DNA from: Mailhella sp.
GTDB taxonomy: Bacteria; Desulfobacterota; Desulfovibrionia; Desulfovibrionales; Desulfovibrionaceae
Reading direction: 5' to 3'
Length of the DNA stretch: 6,582 bases
Assembly (NCBI GenBank): GCA_017522745.1
Contig: JAFWYI010000229.1
Coordinates: forward strand, 1-6,582
Below the pieces are notes generated by a model. It saw only the letters and a program-made list of their open reading frames with translations. It did not search any database and was not told where the DNA came from. Shown piece after piece: positions 1-5,654 of this stretch (its first letter is position 1; every line of letters begins with the position of its first letter). A program made the translations under genes and the position numbers.

Positions 1-54
1 ACACATAGGAGTATCCATATCAGAAACAAGGAGTGAGGCGCTGGCAGCTGAACA

Positions 55-104
55 GGAAAAGGAAGGGCCGCCGTTTCAAAGAGCGAGTTTCAAGCAGGCG
101 GCCC
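55..104 (-). terminator. Probable intrinsic terminator of the glycosyltransferase gene
   Basis: On the minus strand, 6 nt after the stop codon, GGGCCGCC (104-97) can pair perfectly with GGCGGCCC (72-65). This gives an 8-bp GC-only stem with a 24-nt loop. The stem is followed by a T-rich but interrupted tract (64-55, TTCCTTTTCC). The position right behind the gene and the strong stem favour a terminator. The long loop and broken T-run make it weaker than textbook examples. Confidence 0.5.
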
Positions 105-110
105 GGAGGA

Positions 111-2135
111 TCACACGTTGGCAGGGGCGCTGGTCGGCGCAGGAGCCGCGGGGGCTTCGCTCTTCGGCTCTTCTGCCGGAGCGGCTTCAGGGGCAGGAGT
201 TTCGGCTTTCGGTTCTGCCGTCGGAGCAGGCTGGACTTCAGCGCTAGGAGCGGGCTGAGCTTCAGCAGGGGCCGCTGCGGCCGGGGGTTCAGGAGCGGCC
301 GGCTGTGCGGGAGTTTCTGCCGGGGCAGCTGCGGCGGGTCCAGCAGTCTTCACGTCGTCGGTCATCACAGAGGCCTGTGCCTGCGGCTTGAGCAGTTCAC
401 CCATGGAAGGAACCACGAACCAGTGATAGGGCTGGAGCATGAGCATCATGCCGATAGCGGTCACCAGCAGGGAGCCACCGGGAAGCGCGAGGCGGGTGAG
501 CGAAAGCAGAGCCACAGCAGTAAGGATGAGTACGCCGCCCATATACATGGTGCCGTCCAGAGTTTCGATCCACGGGAGCATATCACCGGGGATATAGCTC
601 TGCCACGCGGCGGGGATATACTGTTGTATGAAAGGATAGACATCCAGAATGACGAGTGCGAGCCCTGCAACGGCAAAGATGGCGGCGCTGAGTCCGAAGA
701 AACAGCGGCTGCCTCCGGCAGAGAGCTTGAGCAGGGAGCGGGCGGTGAGGACGGTCAGCGGGGCCAGCAGGGGCAGGGCGTAGACGACCGTCTTATCCTG
801 TACACAGGAGAGCATGTCAATGCCGGTGACCAGCCAGATCCAGAGCCAGCTCGAACCGCCATCGGTCTTGCGGGTACGCACGGCGTTGGGGATGCCGCGA
901 AGAGCGCGGAACCAGTTGACGAACAGCGGCAGGAGTATCCACGGGAGCCAGATGATGGGCAGAGCGGCGAGGTAATACCACCAGACTTCGCCATTATGCC
1001 AGCCGATCTGGATGTGCCCGACGAGCTGTTCGCCGATCATGGCACGGATGTAGTCGGTGTGGCCGTCAAGGTAGAGAACGCCGAGCCAGCCGGCAAGCAC
1101 GAGCAGCATGAGGAAGAAACCGGGCAGACCGTCGCGGCTGTTGAGGCGGCCGGGGGTGCAGCGCCAGAACAGGAACAGCACGCTGGTGACCACAGCAAAA
1201 GCAATACCCAGCGGGCCCTGGGTGAGCGTGGCAGCGGCCATGAACAGCCAGCCGAGGGCCAGCCAGAAGGGCGCGAAGCTCTTTATCCAGCCACGATACA
1301 GGCAGGTCATGCCCAGCGTGACGAAGGCCGCAAAGAGAAGGTCGATATTGGGATAGGTGGCTACACCGCTGAGGTAGACGCAGGAGAGTGCCACGAGGCC
1401 GGAGGCGAACGCAACGCGACGGTCGAAACCGGTGCCGCGCGCCAGTGCCCAGATGGAGCCGATGAACAGAGCGTGGGAGACGACCACAGCGAGGAACATG
1501 GCCATGGGCACGGATACCGGGAAGCCCGGGATCCTGGTGAGGGCGTCCATGAACCAGAAGTACAGCGGAGGATTGTCCGGATAAGGCATGCCGTTCATCG
1601 TAAGCACGAGCCAGTCGCCTTTCTTCACGTTCATGAAGACATCGGCAAGGCGCATTTCGTCCGCGAACCACAGATCGCGGATCTGCCAGACTTCAAGGAA
1701 GCTCATGGCAACGGCAAAAAGGAGAAGGACAGGCAGACCGATATAGGAGAGCCCGTTGAAGATCTTTTCGGCCGGACCGGCAGGGATAGGCGCAGGGGCG
1801 GGAGCTACAGGGGCAACGCTTTCTTCAGGCATCATGTCCGGTTCGGGCATGACGAGAGGGCTGTCCTCTTCCGCAGGCTGTTCGCCATCGGCTTCGAGGG
1901 GAGCGTCTTCGGTGATGTCCTGCTCAGCCGCAACGCCGTCTTCGGCTGCTTCAGCGGCCGGGATCGTTTCGGCATCGTCGCCTTCGGCGGGCATTGCCAC
2001 CTCGTCGGATTCGGCGAGTACAGGCTCTGCAGGTTCAGTCTCAGGGGCGAGGGGCTGTTCTTCTGCGGGAACAGTCGTCTCCTTGAGGAGGTTTTCGTCT
2101 TGTATGGTGTCGACGCGATCTTTAGTTTCGTCCAT
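111..2135 (-). CDS. Membrane glycosyltransferase, ArnT/GT39-like (PMT_2 superfamily), with low-complexity tails
   Basis: This 674-residue protein is a probable inner-membrane glycosyltransferase that moves a sugar from a polyprenyl-phosphate carrier to an acceptor on the periplasmic face. The family call rests on an ArnT-like first loop: Asp159-Glu160 (the usual catalytic acidic pair, in WFADEMRLADV), then GDW at 173-175, NGMPYPDNPPLYFW at 181-194, TQGPLG at 305-310, and the SCVQDKTVVYALPLLAP region at 443-459, which resembles the S..K...Y.LP..P motif of ArnT relatives. I count about 13 hydrophobic helices between residues 131 and 575. Residues 1-125 are an acidic Glu/Ala/Pro tail and about 595-674 a Pro/Ala/Glu tail. 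Both look disordered and neither is typical of the family. If the N-terminus is cytoplasmic, 13 helices place the C-terminal tail in the periplasm. The ATG at 2135 is preceded by GGAG (2145-2142) at 6-nt spacing. The gene stands alone, so sugar and acceptor cannot be inferred from its neighbours. Confidence 0.88.
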   Translation of the reverse strand: MDETKDRVDTIQDENLLKETTVPAEEQPLAPETEPAEPVLAESDEVAMPAEGDDAETIPAAEAAEDGVAAEQDITEDAPLEADGEQPAEEDSPLVMPEPDMMPEESVAPVAPAPAPIPAGPAEKIFNGLSYIGLPVLLLFAVAMSFLEVWQIRDLWFADEMRLADVFMNVKKGDWLVLTMNGMPYPDNPPLYFWFMDALTRIPGFPVSVPMAMFLAVVVSHALFIGSIWALARGTGFDRRVAFASGLVALSCVYLSGVATYPNIDLLFAAFVTLGMTCLYRGWIKSFAPFWLALGWLFMAAATLTQGPLGIAFAVVTSVLFLFWRCTPGRLNSRDGLPGFFLMLLVLAGWLGVLYLDGHTDYIRAMIGEQLVGHIQIGWHNGEVWWYYLAALPIIWLPWILLPLFVNWFRALRGIPNAVRTRKTDGGSSWLWIWLVTGIDMLSCVQDKTVVYALPLLAPLTVLTARSLLKLSAGGSRCFFGLSAAIFAVAGLALVILDVYPFIQQYIPAAWQSYIPGDMLPWIETLDGTMYMGGVLILTAVALLSLTRLALPGGSLLVTAIGMMLMLQPYHWFVVPSMGELLKPQAQASVMTDDVKTAGPAAAAPAETPAQPAAPEPPAAAAPAEAQPAPSAEVQPAPTAEPKAETPAPEAAPAEEPKSEAPAAPAPTSAPANV

Positions 2136-2167
2136 GTCAGGCTCCGCTGGTCAGAGGATAGCAAACG

Positions 2168-2183
2168 ATGATTCGAGAATCAT
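2168..2183. promoter_or_regulatory. 16-bp inverted repeat in the glycosyltransferase leader
   Basis: ATGATTC (2168-2174) and GAATCAT (2177-2183) are perfect 7-bp inverted arms around a 2-bp centre, 33-48 bp upstream of the glycosyltransferase start. The short centre suits a DNA operator for a dimeric regulator better than an RNA hairpin. It lies downstream of the proposed minus-strand promoter, so a bound repressor would act as a roadblock. The role is inferred and chance occurrence is possible. Confidence 0.3.
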
Positions 2184-2312
2184 GGCTGAGTATCCCAGAA
2201 TCCTTGTTTCGGTGCAAGTCCTGCATGGCTCTGTATCAGGATTTTTTGAGGCTGGGTAAAATTTATGGGAAAAGCTGAATGGCTTTGAGTAAATGGTAAA
2301 GCGATTTATAAA

Positions 2313-2342
2313 ATAATAAATAATTTCAGCAAAATGTAACAA
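2313..2342 (-). promoter_or_regulatory. Candidate sigma70-type promoter for the glycosyltransferase
   Basis: Read on the minus strand, TTGTTA (2342-2337, 4 of 6 matches to TTGACA) is followed after 18 nt by TATTAT (2318-2313, 5 of 6 matches to TATAAT). Transcription would start near 2306 and leave a leader of about 170 nt. The surrounding DNA is very AT-rich, so other -10-like hexamers exist and this is only the best-spaced pair. Confidence 0.35.
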
Positions 2343-2351
2343 TTTTTTAAA

Positions 2352-2376
2352 ATTATTAGTAATTATTACTAATAAT
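2352..2376. promoter_or_regulatory. Perfect 25-bp palindrome, possible FUR-family (Zur-like) operator
   Basis: ATTATTAGTAAT (2352-2363), a single T (2364) and ATTACTAATAAT (2365-2376) form a perfect 12-1-12 palindrome. Its core, TAGTAAT-T-ATTACTA, has the 7-1-7 layout of FUR-family boxes. It differs from the Bacillus Zur box (TCGTAAT-N-ATTACGA) at one position per arm. It lies just upstream of the -35 of the winged-helix gene promoter and 10 bp upstream of the -35 candidate of the divergent glycosyltransferase, so one regulator could act on both. The palindrome is directly visible. The regulator's identity is inferred, and an AT-rich cruciform or UP-element role is possible. Confidence 0.5.
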
Positions 2377-2378
2377 AC

Positions 2379-2407
2379 TTGCCAAACGCAGGAGATTTCT
2401 GTATTAC
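2379..2407 (+). promoter_or_regulatory. Candidate sigma70-type promoter of the winged-helix gene
   Basis: TTGCCA (2379-2384, 5 of 6 matches to the -35 consensus) and TATTAC (2402-2407, 4 of 6 matches to the -10 consensus) are separated by exactly 17 nt. Transcription would begin near 2414, giving a leader of about 57 nt. The stretch just upstream is almost pure A/T, as expected for an UP-like element, and contains the 25-bp palindrome. Confidence 0.5.
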
Positions 2408-2416
2408 TGACTCAAC

Positions 2417-2432
2417 GGCGCAGGAAAGCGCC
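2417..2432 (+). other. Small GC-rich hairpin at the start of the winged-helix mRNA
   Basis: GGCGC (2417-2421) and GCGCC (2428-2432) flank a six-base AGGAAA loop. If transcription starts near 2414, this 5-bp stem sits at the extreme 5' end of the transcript, where such stems often protect an mRNA from decay. It does not overlap the ribosome binding site. The stem is short, so its function is a guess. Confidence 0.3.
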
Positions 2433-2470
2433 CACGCACAAAACATTCAGCCCCGCACAAGGAGTTCAAC

Positions 2471-2647
2471 ATGGAAGATAAGGTCCTCAACGCAATGAAG
2501 GAAGCTGGCAAGCCCGTTCGTCCTGGTGATATCGCCAAGGCTCTCGGTGTCGATTCCAAGGAAGTTTCCAAGGCCTGTGCCGAACTCAAGAAGGCCGGCA
2601 AGATCTATTCTCCCAAACGCTGCTACTACGAGCCTGTTGCCGAATAA
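2471..2647 (+). CDS. Small winged helix-turn-helix protein (58 aa)
   Basis: This 58-residue protein consists of almost nothing but a compact winged-helix fold. The visible pattern is helix 1 (VLNAMKEAG, 5-13), PVRPGDIAKALGVDSKEV (15-32) as helix 2, turn and recognition-helix start, SKACAELKKAGK (33-44), then the wing strand IYSPKRCYYEPV (45-56). I recall short proteins ending in a similar SPKRCYY segment in sulfate reducers and archaea, usually labelled putative transcriptional regulators; the target is unknown. There is no separate ligand-binding or oligomerisation domain. The start is well supported by AAGGAG (2459-2464) six bases before ATG. The gene has its own promoter candidate and an intrinsic terminator 24 bp after the stop, so it is probably monocistronic. 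The strong signals and frequent Lys codon AAG suggest high expression. It could bind nucleic acid generally rather than act as a specific repressor. Confidence 0.85.
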   Translation: MEDKVLNAMKEAGKPVRPGDIAKALGVDSKEVSKACAELKKAGKIYSPKRCYYEPVAE

Positions 2648-2671
2648 CAACGCTTTTGCCTATGAGTCCCC

Positions 2672-2702
2672 AAAGACCGGTTTCCCCCGCCGGTCTTTTT
2701 TT
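2672..2702 (+). terminator. Intrinsic terminator of the winged-helix gene
   Basis: AAAGACCGG (2672-2680) pairs perfectly with CCGGTCTTT (2690-2698) around a 9-nt loop, and the hairpin runs into a seven-T tract at 2696-2702. This is a textbook rho-independent terminator lying 24 bp behind the stop codon of the small winged-helix gene. Confidence 0.88.
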
Positions 2703-2763
2703 ATAGGCTGTATCGTCCATAGATCTAACTTCACGGCAACGTGATACTTCCGCCCAAGTCATA

Positions 2764-2793
2764 AAAAGGCCCGCATACTCGCACGGGCCTTTT
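2764..2793 (-). terminator. Intrinsic terminator of rsgA, probably bidirectional
   Basis: AAAAGGCCCG (2764-2773) pairs perfectly with CGGGCCTTTT (2784-2793) around a 10-nt loop. Read on the minus strand, the stem ends in five T (2767-2763) and lies 18 bp beyond the restored rsgA stop at 2812. The plus strand also ends in four T, so it may act in both directions. Its place supports 2812 rather than 2586 as the true end of rsgA. Confidence 0.8.
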
Positions 2794-2811
2794 CTGTTAT
2801 CAGAAAATTTC

Positions 2812-3869
2812 TCAGCGGCGTTTTTTGCCGCCCTTAGGACTTCCTTTGCCGCCCTGTCTGCCAGTTCTGGCATTCTGCCTGAATTTCTCCTGCTTGGCGG
2901 CAAGGCGTCTGGCTTTTTCCGCGGCCTCTGCCGTTCAGCCATCAGCTTCAGATAGGACTCCCAGCGTTCTCCGTCCAGCTCCCCGCTTTCAAGAGCGGCA
3001 CGAACGGCGCATCCCGGTTCACCTTTGTGGGTGCAGTCGCTGAATCGGCAGGAGGAAATGACGGCTTCCACATCTTCGAAGGTCTGCTCCACGCCGGATT
3101 CAGTATCCCACATGCCCAGTTCGCGCATGCCCGGAGTGTCGATGACCATGGCTCCGCTTGGCAGTTCGAAAAGGTCACGCCGGCGCGTGGTGTGCCGCCC
3201 CTGACCGAGTTCGCCCACCTCGCCGACCTCCTGCCGTTCTTCCCCCAGCAGGCAGTTGACGAGCGTTGACTTGCCCACACCGGAAGAGCCCACGAAGACG
3301 ACCGTGCATCCTTTTTCAAGATAAGGCAGAAGCTGTGCGTAGCCGTCTTCGCCATAGACGGAAGTCATCACGATGTCGGCATTGCCGGCGATCTCCTTGA
3401 CCTCGTCCAGTATTTCAGACACGAAGTCGATGAGGTCCGTCTTGGTGAAAACGATGACAGGGTGCGCTCCGCTTTCCCGCGCCGCGGCAAGATATCGTTC
3501 CAGACGGCGCAGGTTGAAGTCCGCGTTCATGCTCACGCACAGGAAGACCGTGTCGATATTGGCGGCAACGGCCTGTTCGCGTCTGCCGTCGGCGGCCTGA
3601 CGCAGGAACAGTGTTTTGCGCGGGAGAAGGGCATGGATGACCCCGGTGTCCGGGTCGGAGAGGTCTGTCATCACGTAGTCGCCAACAGTAGGGAACGCTG
3701 ACGGGCTTCTGGATTCGAACTGGAACTTGCCGGAGACGCTGGCGGTCGTTCGCCCCTCGGCCGTTTCGATGTAGTACATGCCTCGTTCCTGAGAAACGAT
3801 CCGTGCCGTGGTCAATCCGGGATGCAGGGAGGCCATGGCCTCCCAGTATGGCGTAAGATACAGACTCAT
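2812..3869 (-). CDS. rsgA: Ribosome small-subunit-dependent GTPase A, with an apparent 1-nt frameshift near the 3' end
   Basis: RsgA is a circularly permuted GTPase that acts late in 30S subunit maturation in the cytoplasm. An OB-fold-like N-terminal part (about 20-90) precedes the GTPase motifs in permuted order: G4 TKTD (142-145), G1 GSSGVGKST (194-202), a G2 region with Thr227/Thr228, and G3 DTPG (244-247). The zinc-knuckle ligands Cys274, Cys279, His281 and Cys287 follow (C-x4-C-x-H-x5-C). TK-x-D instead of NK-x-D is common in this family. The ATG at 3869 has GAGG (3880-3877) seven bases upstream. The initial frame stays open to 2586 (427 aa), but from about residue 313 it departs from a plausible RsgA tail. 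The -1 frame encodes a basic tail (AEKARRLAAKQEKF..., ending GGKKRR) that stops at 2812, giving about 352 residues, close to the roughly 350 usual for RsgA. The -1 frame is closed upstream by TGA at 2937-2935, so the shift lies between about 2934 and 2912. It may be a sequencing error, a mutation or slippage. The catalytic core is intact either way. Confidence 0.93.
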
Positions 3870-4010
3870 GCGTCGACCTCATAGAAATATACTTCTTCAG
3901 CAGTAAGCCGATGCAAGCCGAGCGTCAATAGAGGCGCAGAAAAGCCGGTGGACTTGATGCAGGAGCGCATGATGCCTTTTCGGTGAAAATGGCTGCCATC
4001 CTCTTGGCAT

Positions 4011-4016
4011 TATAAA
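4011..4016 (+). promoter_or_regulatory. Weak -10 candidate upstream of the aminotransferase
   Basis: TATAAA (4011-4016, 5 of 6 matches to TATAAT) is the best -10-like hexamer in the 219-bp divergent spacer between rsgA and the aminotransferase. No good -35 lies 16-18 nt upstream, where the sequence is AATGGC-like. If used, it gives a leader of about 65 nt that includes the hairpin at 4029-4049. I found no convincing promoter for rsgA on the other strand. Confidence 0.25.
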
Positions 4017-4028
4017 CGATCCTAGCTA

Positions 4029-4049
4029 TCCTCCTTGGGAGGAGTTTTT
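4029..4049 (+). terminator. Hairpin plus T-run in the aminotransferase leader, possible weak attenuator
   Basis: TCCTCC (4029-4034) pairs with GGAGGA (4038-4043) around a tight TTG loop and is followed by GTTTTTC. A slightly different pairing, CTCCT with AGGAG and a TGGG loop, is also possible. This resembles a short intrinsic terminator 40 bp before the aminotransferase start. The stem also contains a Shine-Dalgarno-like GGAGGAG. It could be an attenuator or chance. Confidence 0.25.
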
Positions 4050-4088
4050 CATTTCCGGTCAATAATCATCCCCTGTGCAGGAGTAGTC

Positions 4089-5357
4089 ATGACGAACGAT
4101 AGTTTTCCCATGGTGCGGCAGGTCCCCTTCATGGGGGTCATCTGGGTAGTGAACGAAGCCATGAAGCTCGGCTTCTGGAACGGCAACCCCGAATGGTGCA
4201 ATCTCGGTCAGGGGCAGCCGGAAGTGGGCGAGCTGGAAGAAGCACCGGCTCGCATCTCCAGCCTGGCTATCCAGCCTTCCGATCATGCCTACGGTCCGGT
4301 CGGGGGCACGCAGGAAGCGCGGCAGGCCGTGGCGGATATGTATAACCGCCTGTTCCGCAAAGGCATGAAGTCGCAGTACACGGCGGACAACGTGTCCATC
4401 GCTTCCGGTGGTCGTCTGGCCCTTACGCGACTGTTCGCTATCCTCGGCGACGGTTCCCGCATCCTGTATCGCAATCCCGACTACACCGCCTACGAAGATT
4501 ACCTCTATTATCAGCGGCTCCATACCGTGCCGATTTGCGAATACGCCACGCCGGAAAACGGTTTCGCGATCCCTGCCGCGCGCCTTGAGGAACTGGCTTC
4601 TACGGGTGAAGGGCTGGACGCCTTCGTTTTTTCCAACCCCTGTAATCCCACCGGTGCAGTGATCCAGGGCGAAGAGCTTTCCTCGTATGTGGAAACGGCC
4701 AGAAAGCATAAGGTTCTGCTCGGCATAGACGAATTCTACTCGCACTTCATGTATAACGCCGATGGTTCACCCGCTTCCGGCGCCTGTTCGGCTGCCTCCT
4801 ATGTTGACGACGTGGACAAGGACCCCGTACTCATCGTAGACGGCATGACCAAAAACCAGCGTTATCCCGGTTGGCGTATGGGCTGGACCATAGGCCCGAA
4901 ACACTGCATCGAAATGCTGAATCGTGCGGCCAGCGCTCTGGATGGCGGGCCTACCATGCTGGCTCAGCGTGCCATGCTGGAAGCTCTGGAACCTGCCCGC
5001 TTCGACGCCGAAGTGGCTGCAGTGCGCAAGGCTTTTGCCAGAAAGCGGGCTTTGATGCTGGAAAAGCTGGAGGCGTTGGACATACACCCGGCCGTGACGC
5101 CGCTTTCTACCTTCTATATCTGGGCCAGCATCGAAAAACTGCCTGAACCCCTCAACGATGCGGACGTGTTTTTCCATGCCTGCCTGAAGAAGAAGGTCAT
5201 GACCGTGCCCGGGCGCTTCTTCGATATCCGTCCTTTCCGCGACAGACCGCAGCCTGAACCTCTGCGTCACTGGGTGCGCTTCTCCTATGGTCCCGGCTTC
5301 GATACGGTGAAGACCGGTCTTGAGCGTATCGAGCAGGTCATCGCCGAATATCGCTAA
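4089..5357 (+). CDS. PLP-dependent aminotransferase, class I/II (fold type I)
   Basis: This is a cytoplasmic pyridoxal-phosphate enzyme that probably moves an amino group between an amino acid and a 2-oxo acid. In the 422-residue form from ATG 4089, the landmarks are GQGQPE (40-45), YGPVGG (68-73), SGG (106-108, cofactor phosphate loop), Tyr132 (probable ring stacking), NPCNPTG (183-189), Asp214 and Tyr217 in IDEFY (pyridine nitrogen and O3'), Lys255 in DGMTKNQRYPGWR (Schiff-base lysine), Arg263, and Arg397 in HWVRFSYG (substrate carboxylate). Length and motifs are complete. The segment after the lysine (NQRYPGWR) differs from the common SKTFAMTGWR form and points to a subgroup whose substrate I cannot name. 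The frame extends upstream to a TTG at 4035, but CAGGAG (4078-4083) lies five bases before ATG 4089, so I chose that start. It is divergent from rsgA and six bases ahead of the next small frame. Confidence 0.93.
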   Translation: MTNDSFPMVRQVPFMGVIWVVNEAMKLGFWNGNPEWCNLGQGQPEVGELEEAPARISSLAIQPSDHAYGPVGGTQEARQAVADMYNRLFRKGMKSQYTADNVSIASGGRLALTRLFAILGDGSRILYRNPDYTAYEDYLYYQRLHTVPICEYATPENGFAIPAARLEELASTGEGLDAFVFSNPCNPTGAVIQGEELSSYVETARKHKVLLGIDEFYSHFMYNADGSPASGACSAASYVDDVDKDPVLIVDGMTKNQRYPGWRMGWTIGPKHCIEMLNRAASALDGGPTMLAQRAMLEALEPARFDAEVAAVRKAFARKRALMLEKLEALDIHPAVTPLSTFYIWASIEKLPEPLNDADVFFHACLKKKVMTVPGRFFDIRPFRDRPQPEPLRHWVRFSYGPGFDTVKTGLERIEQVIAEYR

Positions 5358-5363
5358 GCGCGG

Positions 5364-5624
5364 ATGCTGAATCCCCCCCGCAAAAAGGGTCGCCCGAAGG
5401 CGAAGAGTTTGTCCTGCAAGCACAGCAGACATATGGCTACAAAGGCGCGAGGGATGAGGGATGCAGAAGAATTAGTTGCCGGTGTGTCTGCGCTCTTTGC
5501 CGGGGGTGAATTGTCCGAGAATGATAAAGATGCCGTGATGCGCGCCTTGCAGGATGCTTATTGGATGGCGAAGGAACGGAATATAGCAAAGTACACGCCG
5601 AAGAAGTACAGGAAAGAAGAGTAA
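5364..5624 (+). CDS. Small charged protein of unknown function, next to a DNA methyltransferase gene
   Basis: I do not recognise this protein. The longest form has 86 residues. Residues 1-24 are strongly basic (RKKGRPKAK at 6-14, with a GRP core like an AT-hook). Residues 31-75 look helical (RDAEELVAGVSALF, then ENDKDAVMRALQDAYWMAKERN), and the end is again basic (KYTPKKYRKEE). The start is uncertain. ATG 5364 lies 6 nt after the aminotransferase stop with no clear ribosome binding site. ATG 5433 (63 aa) also lacks one. ATG 5454 (56 aa) has AAAGG eight bases upstream. If 5454 is right, the AT-hook-like part is not translated. The gene ends 30 bp before the methyltransferase start, and its G+C (32/60 counted at 5461-5520) lies between those of its neighbours. 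A role with the methyltransferase, as controller or accessory subunit, is inference from position only. Confidence 0.55.
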   Translation: MLNPPRKKGRPKAKSLSCKHSRHMATKARGMRDAEELVAGVSALFAGGELSENDKDAVMRALQDAYWMAKERNIAKYTPKKYRKEE

Positions 5625-5654
5625 TTCAGGTTGATTTTATGCAGGAGTACAAAT

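Noticed and set aside
73..93. Two GTTTCAA direct repeats inside the terminator loop
   Set aside because: Seven-base repeats this close together are expected by chance, and they show no wider repeat array.
33..2171. Plus-strand open frame of 712 codons, antisense to almost the whole glycosyltransferase gene
   Set aside because: Its protein is low-complexity Arg/Gly and His/Glu text with no recognisable domain. The opposite strand encodes a coherent multi-helix membrane protein with family motifs and a ribosome binding site. Long antisense frames are common opposite GC-rich genes.
2151..2342. 63-codon minus-strand frame in the glycosyltransferase leader
   Set aside because: It starts at a TTG without a good ribosome binding site, overlaps the proposed promoter, and is rich in residues expected from translating AT-rich noncoding DNA.
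2586..2811. Continuation of the initial rsgA frame to a 427-residue protein
   Set aside because: The extra part passes through two intrinsic terminators and is antisense to the well-supported winged-helix gene. It has no RsgA-like character, whereas the -1 frame supplies a fitting tail and stop.
3886..3891. TATATT on the minus strand as an rsgA -10 box
   Set aside because: It would place the transcription start at about the Shine-Dalgarno sequence itself, and no matching -35 lies at 16-18 nt.
3992..4010. Possible sigma54 (-24/-12) promoter from TGG...TTGGCA upstream of the aminotransferase
   Set aside because: The distance between the GG and GC elements is 14 nt instead of the strict 10 nt of sigma54 promoters.
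4035..4088. TTG start at 4035 for the aminotransferase, adding 18 residues
   Set aside because: The codon lies inside a hairpin loop and would initiate without a suitably placed Shine-Dalgarno sequence. ATG 4089 has CAGGAG at five-base spacing.
4059..5432. Two long minus-strand frames (228 and 221 codons) opposite the aminotransferase
   Set aside because: The plus strand encodes a complete enzyme with every PLP-site residue. The minus frames have no domain character and look like codon-bias shadows.
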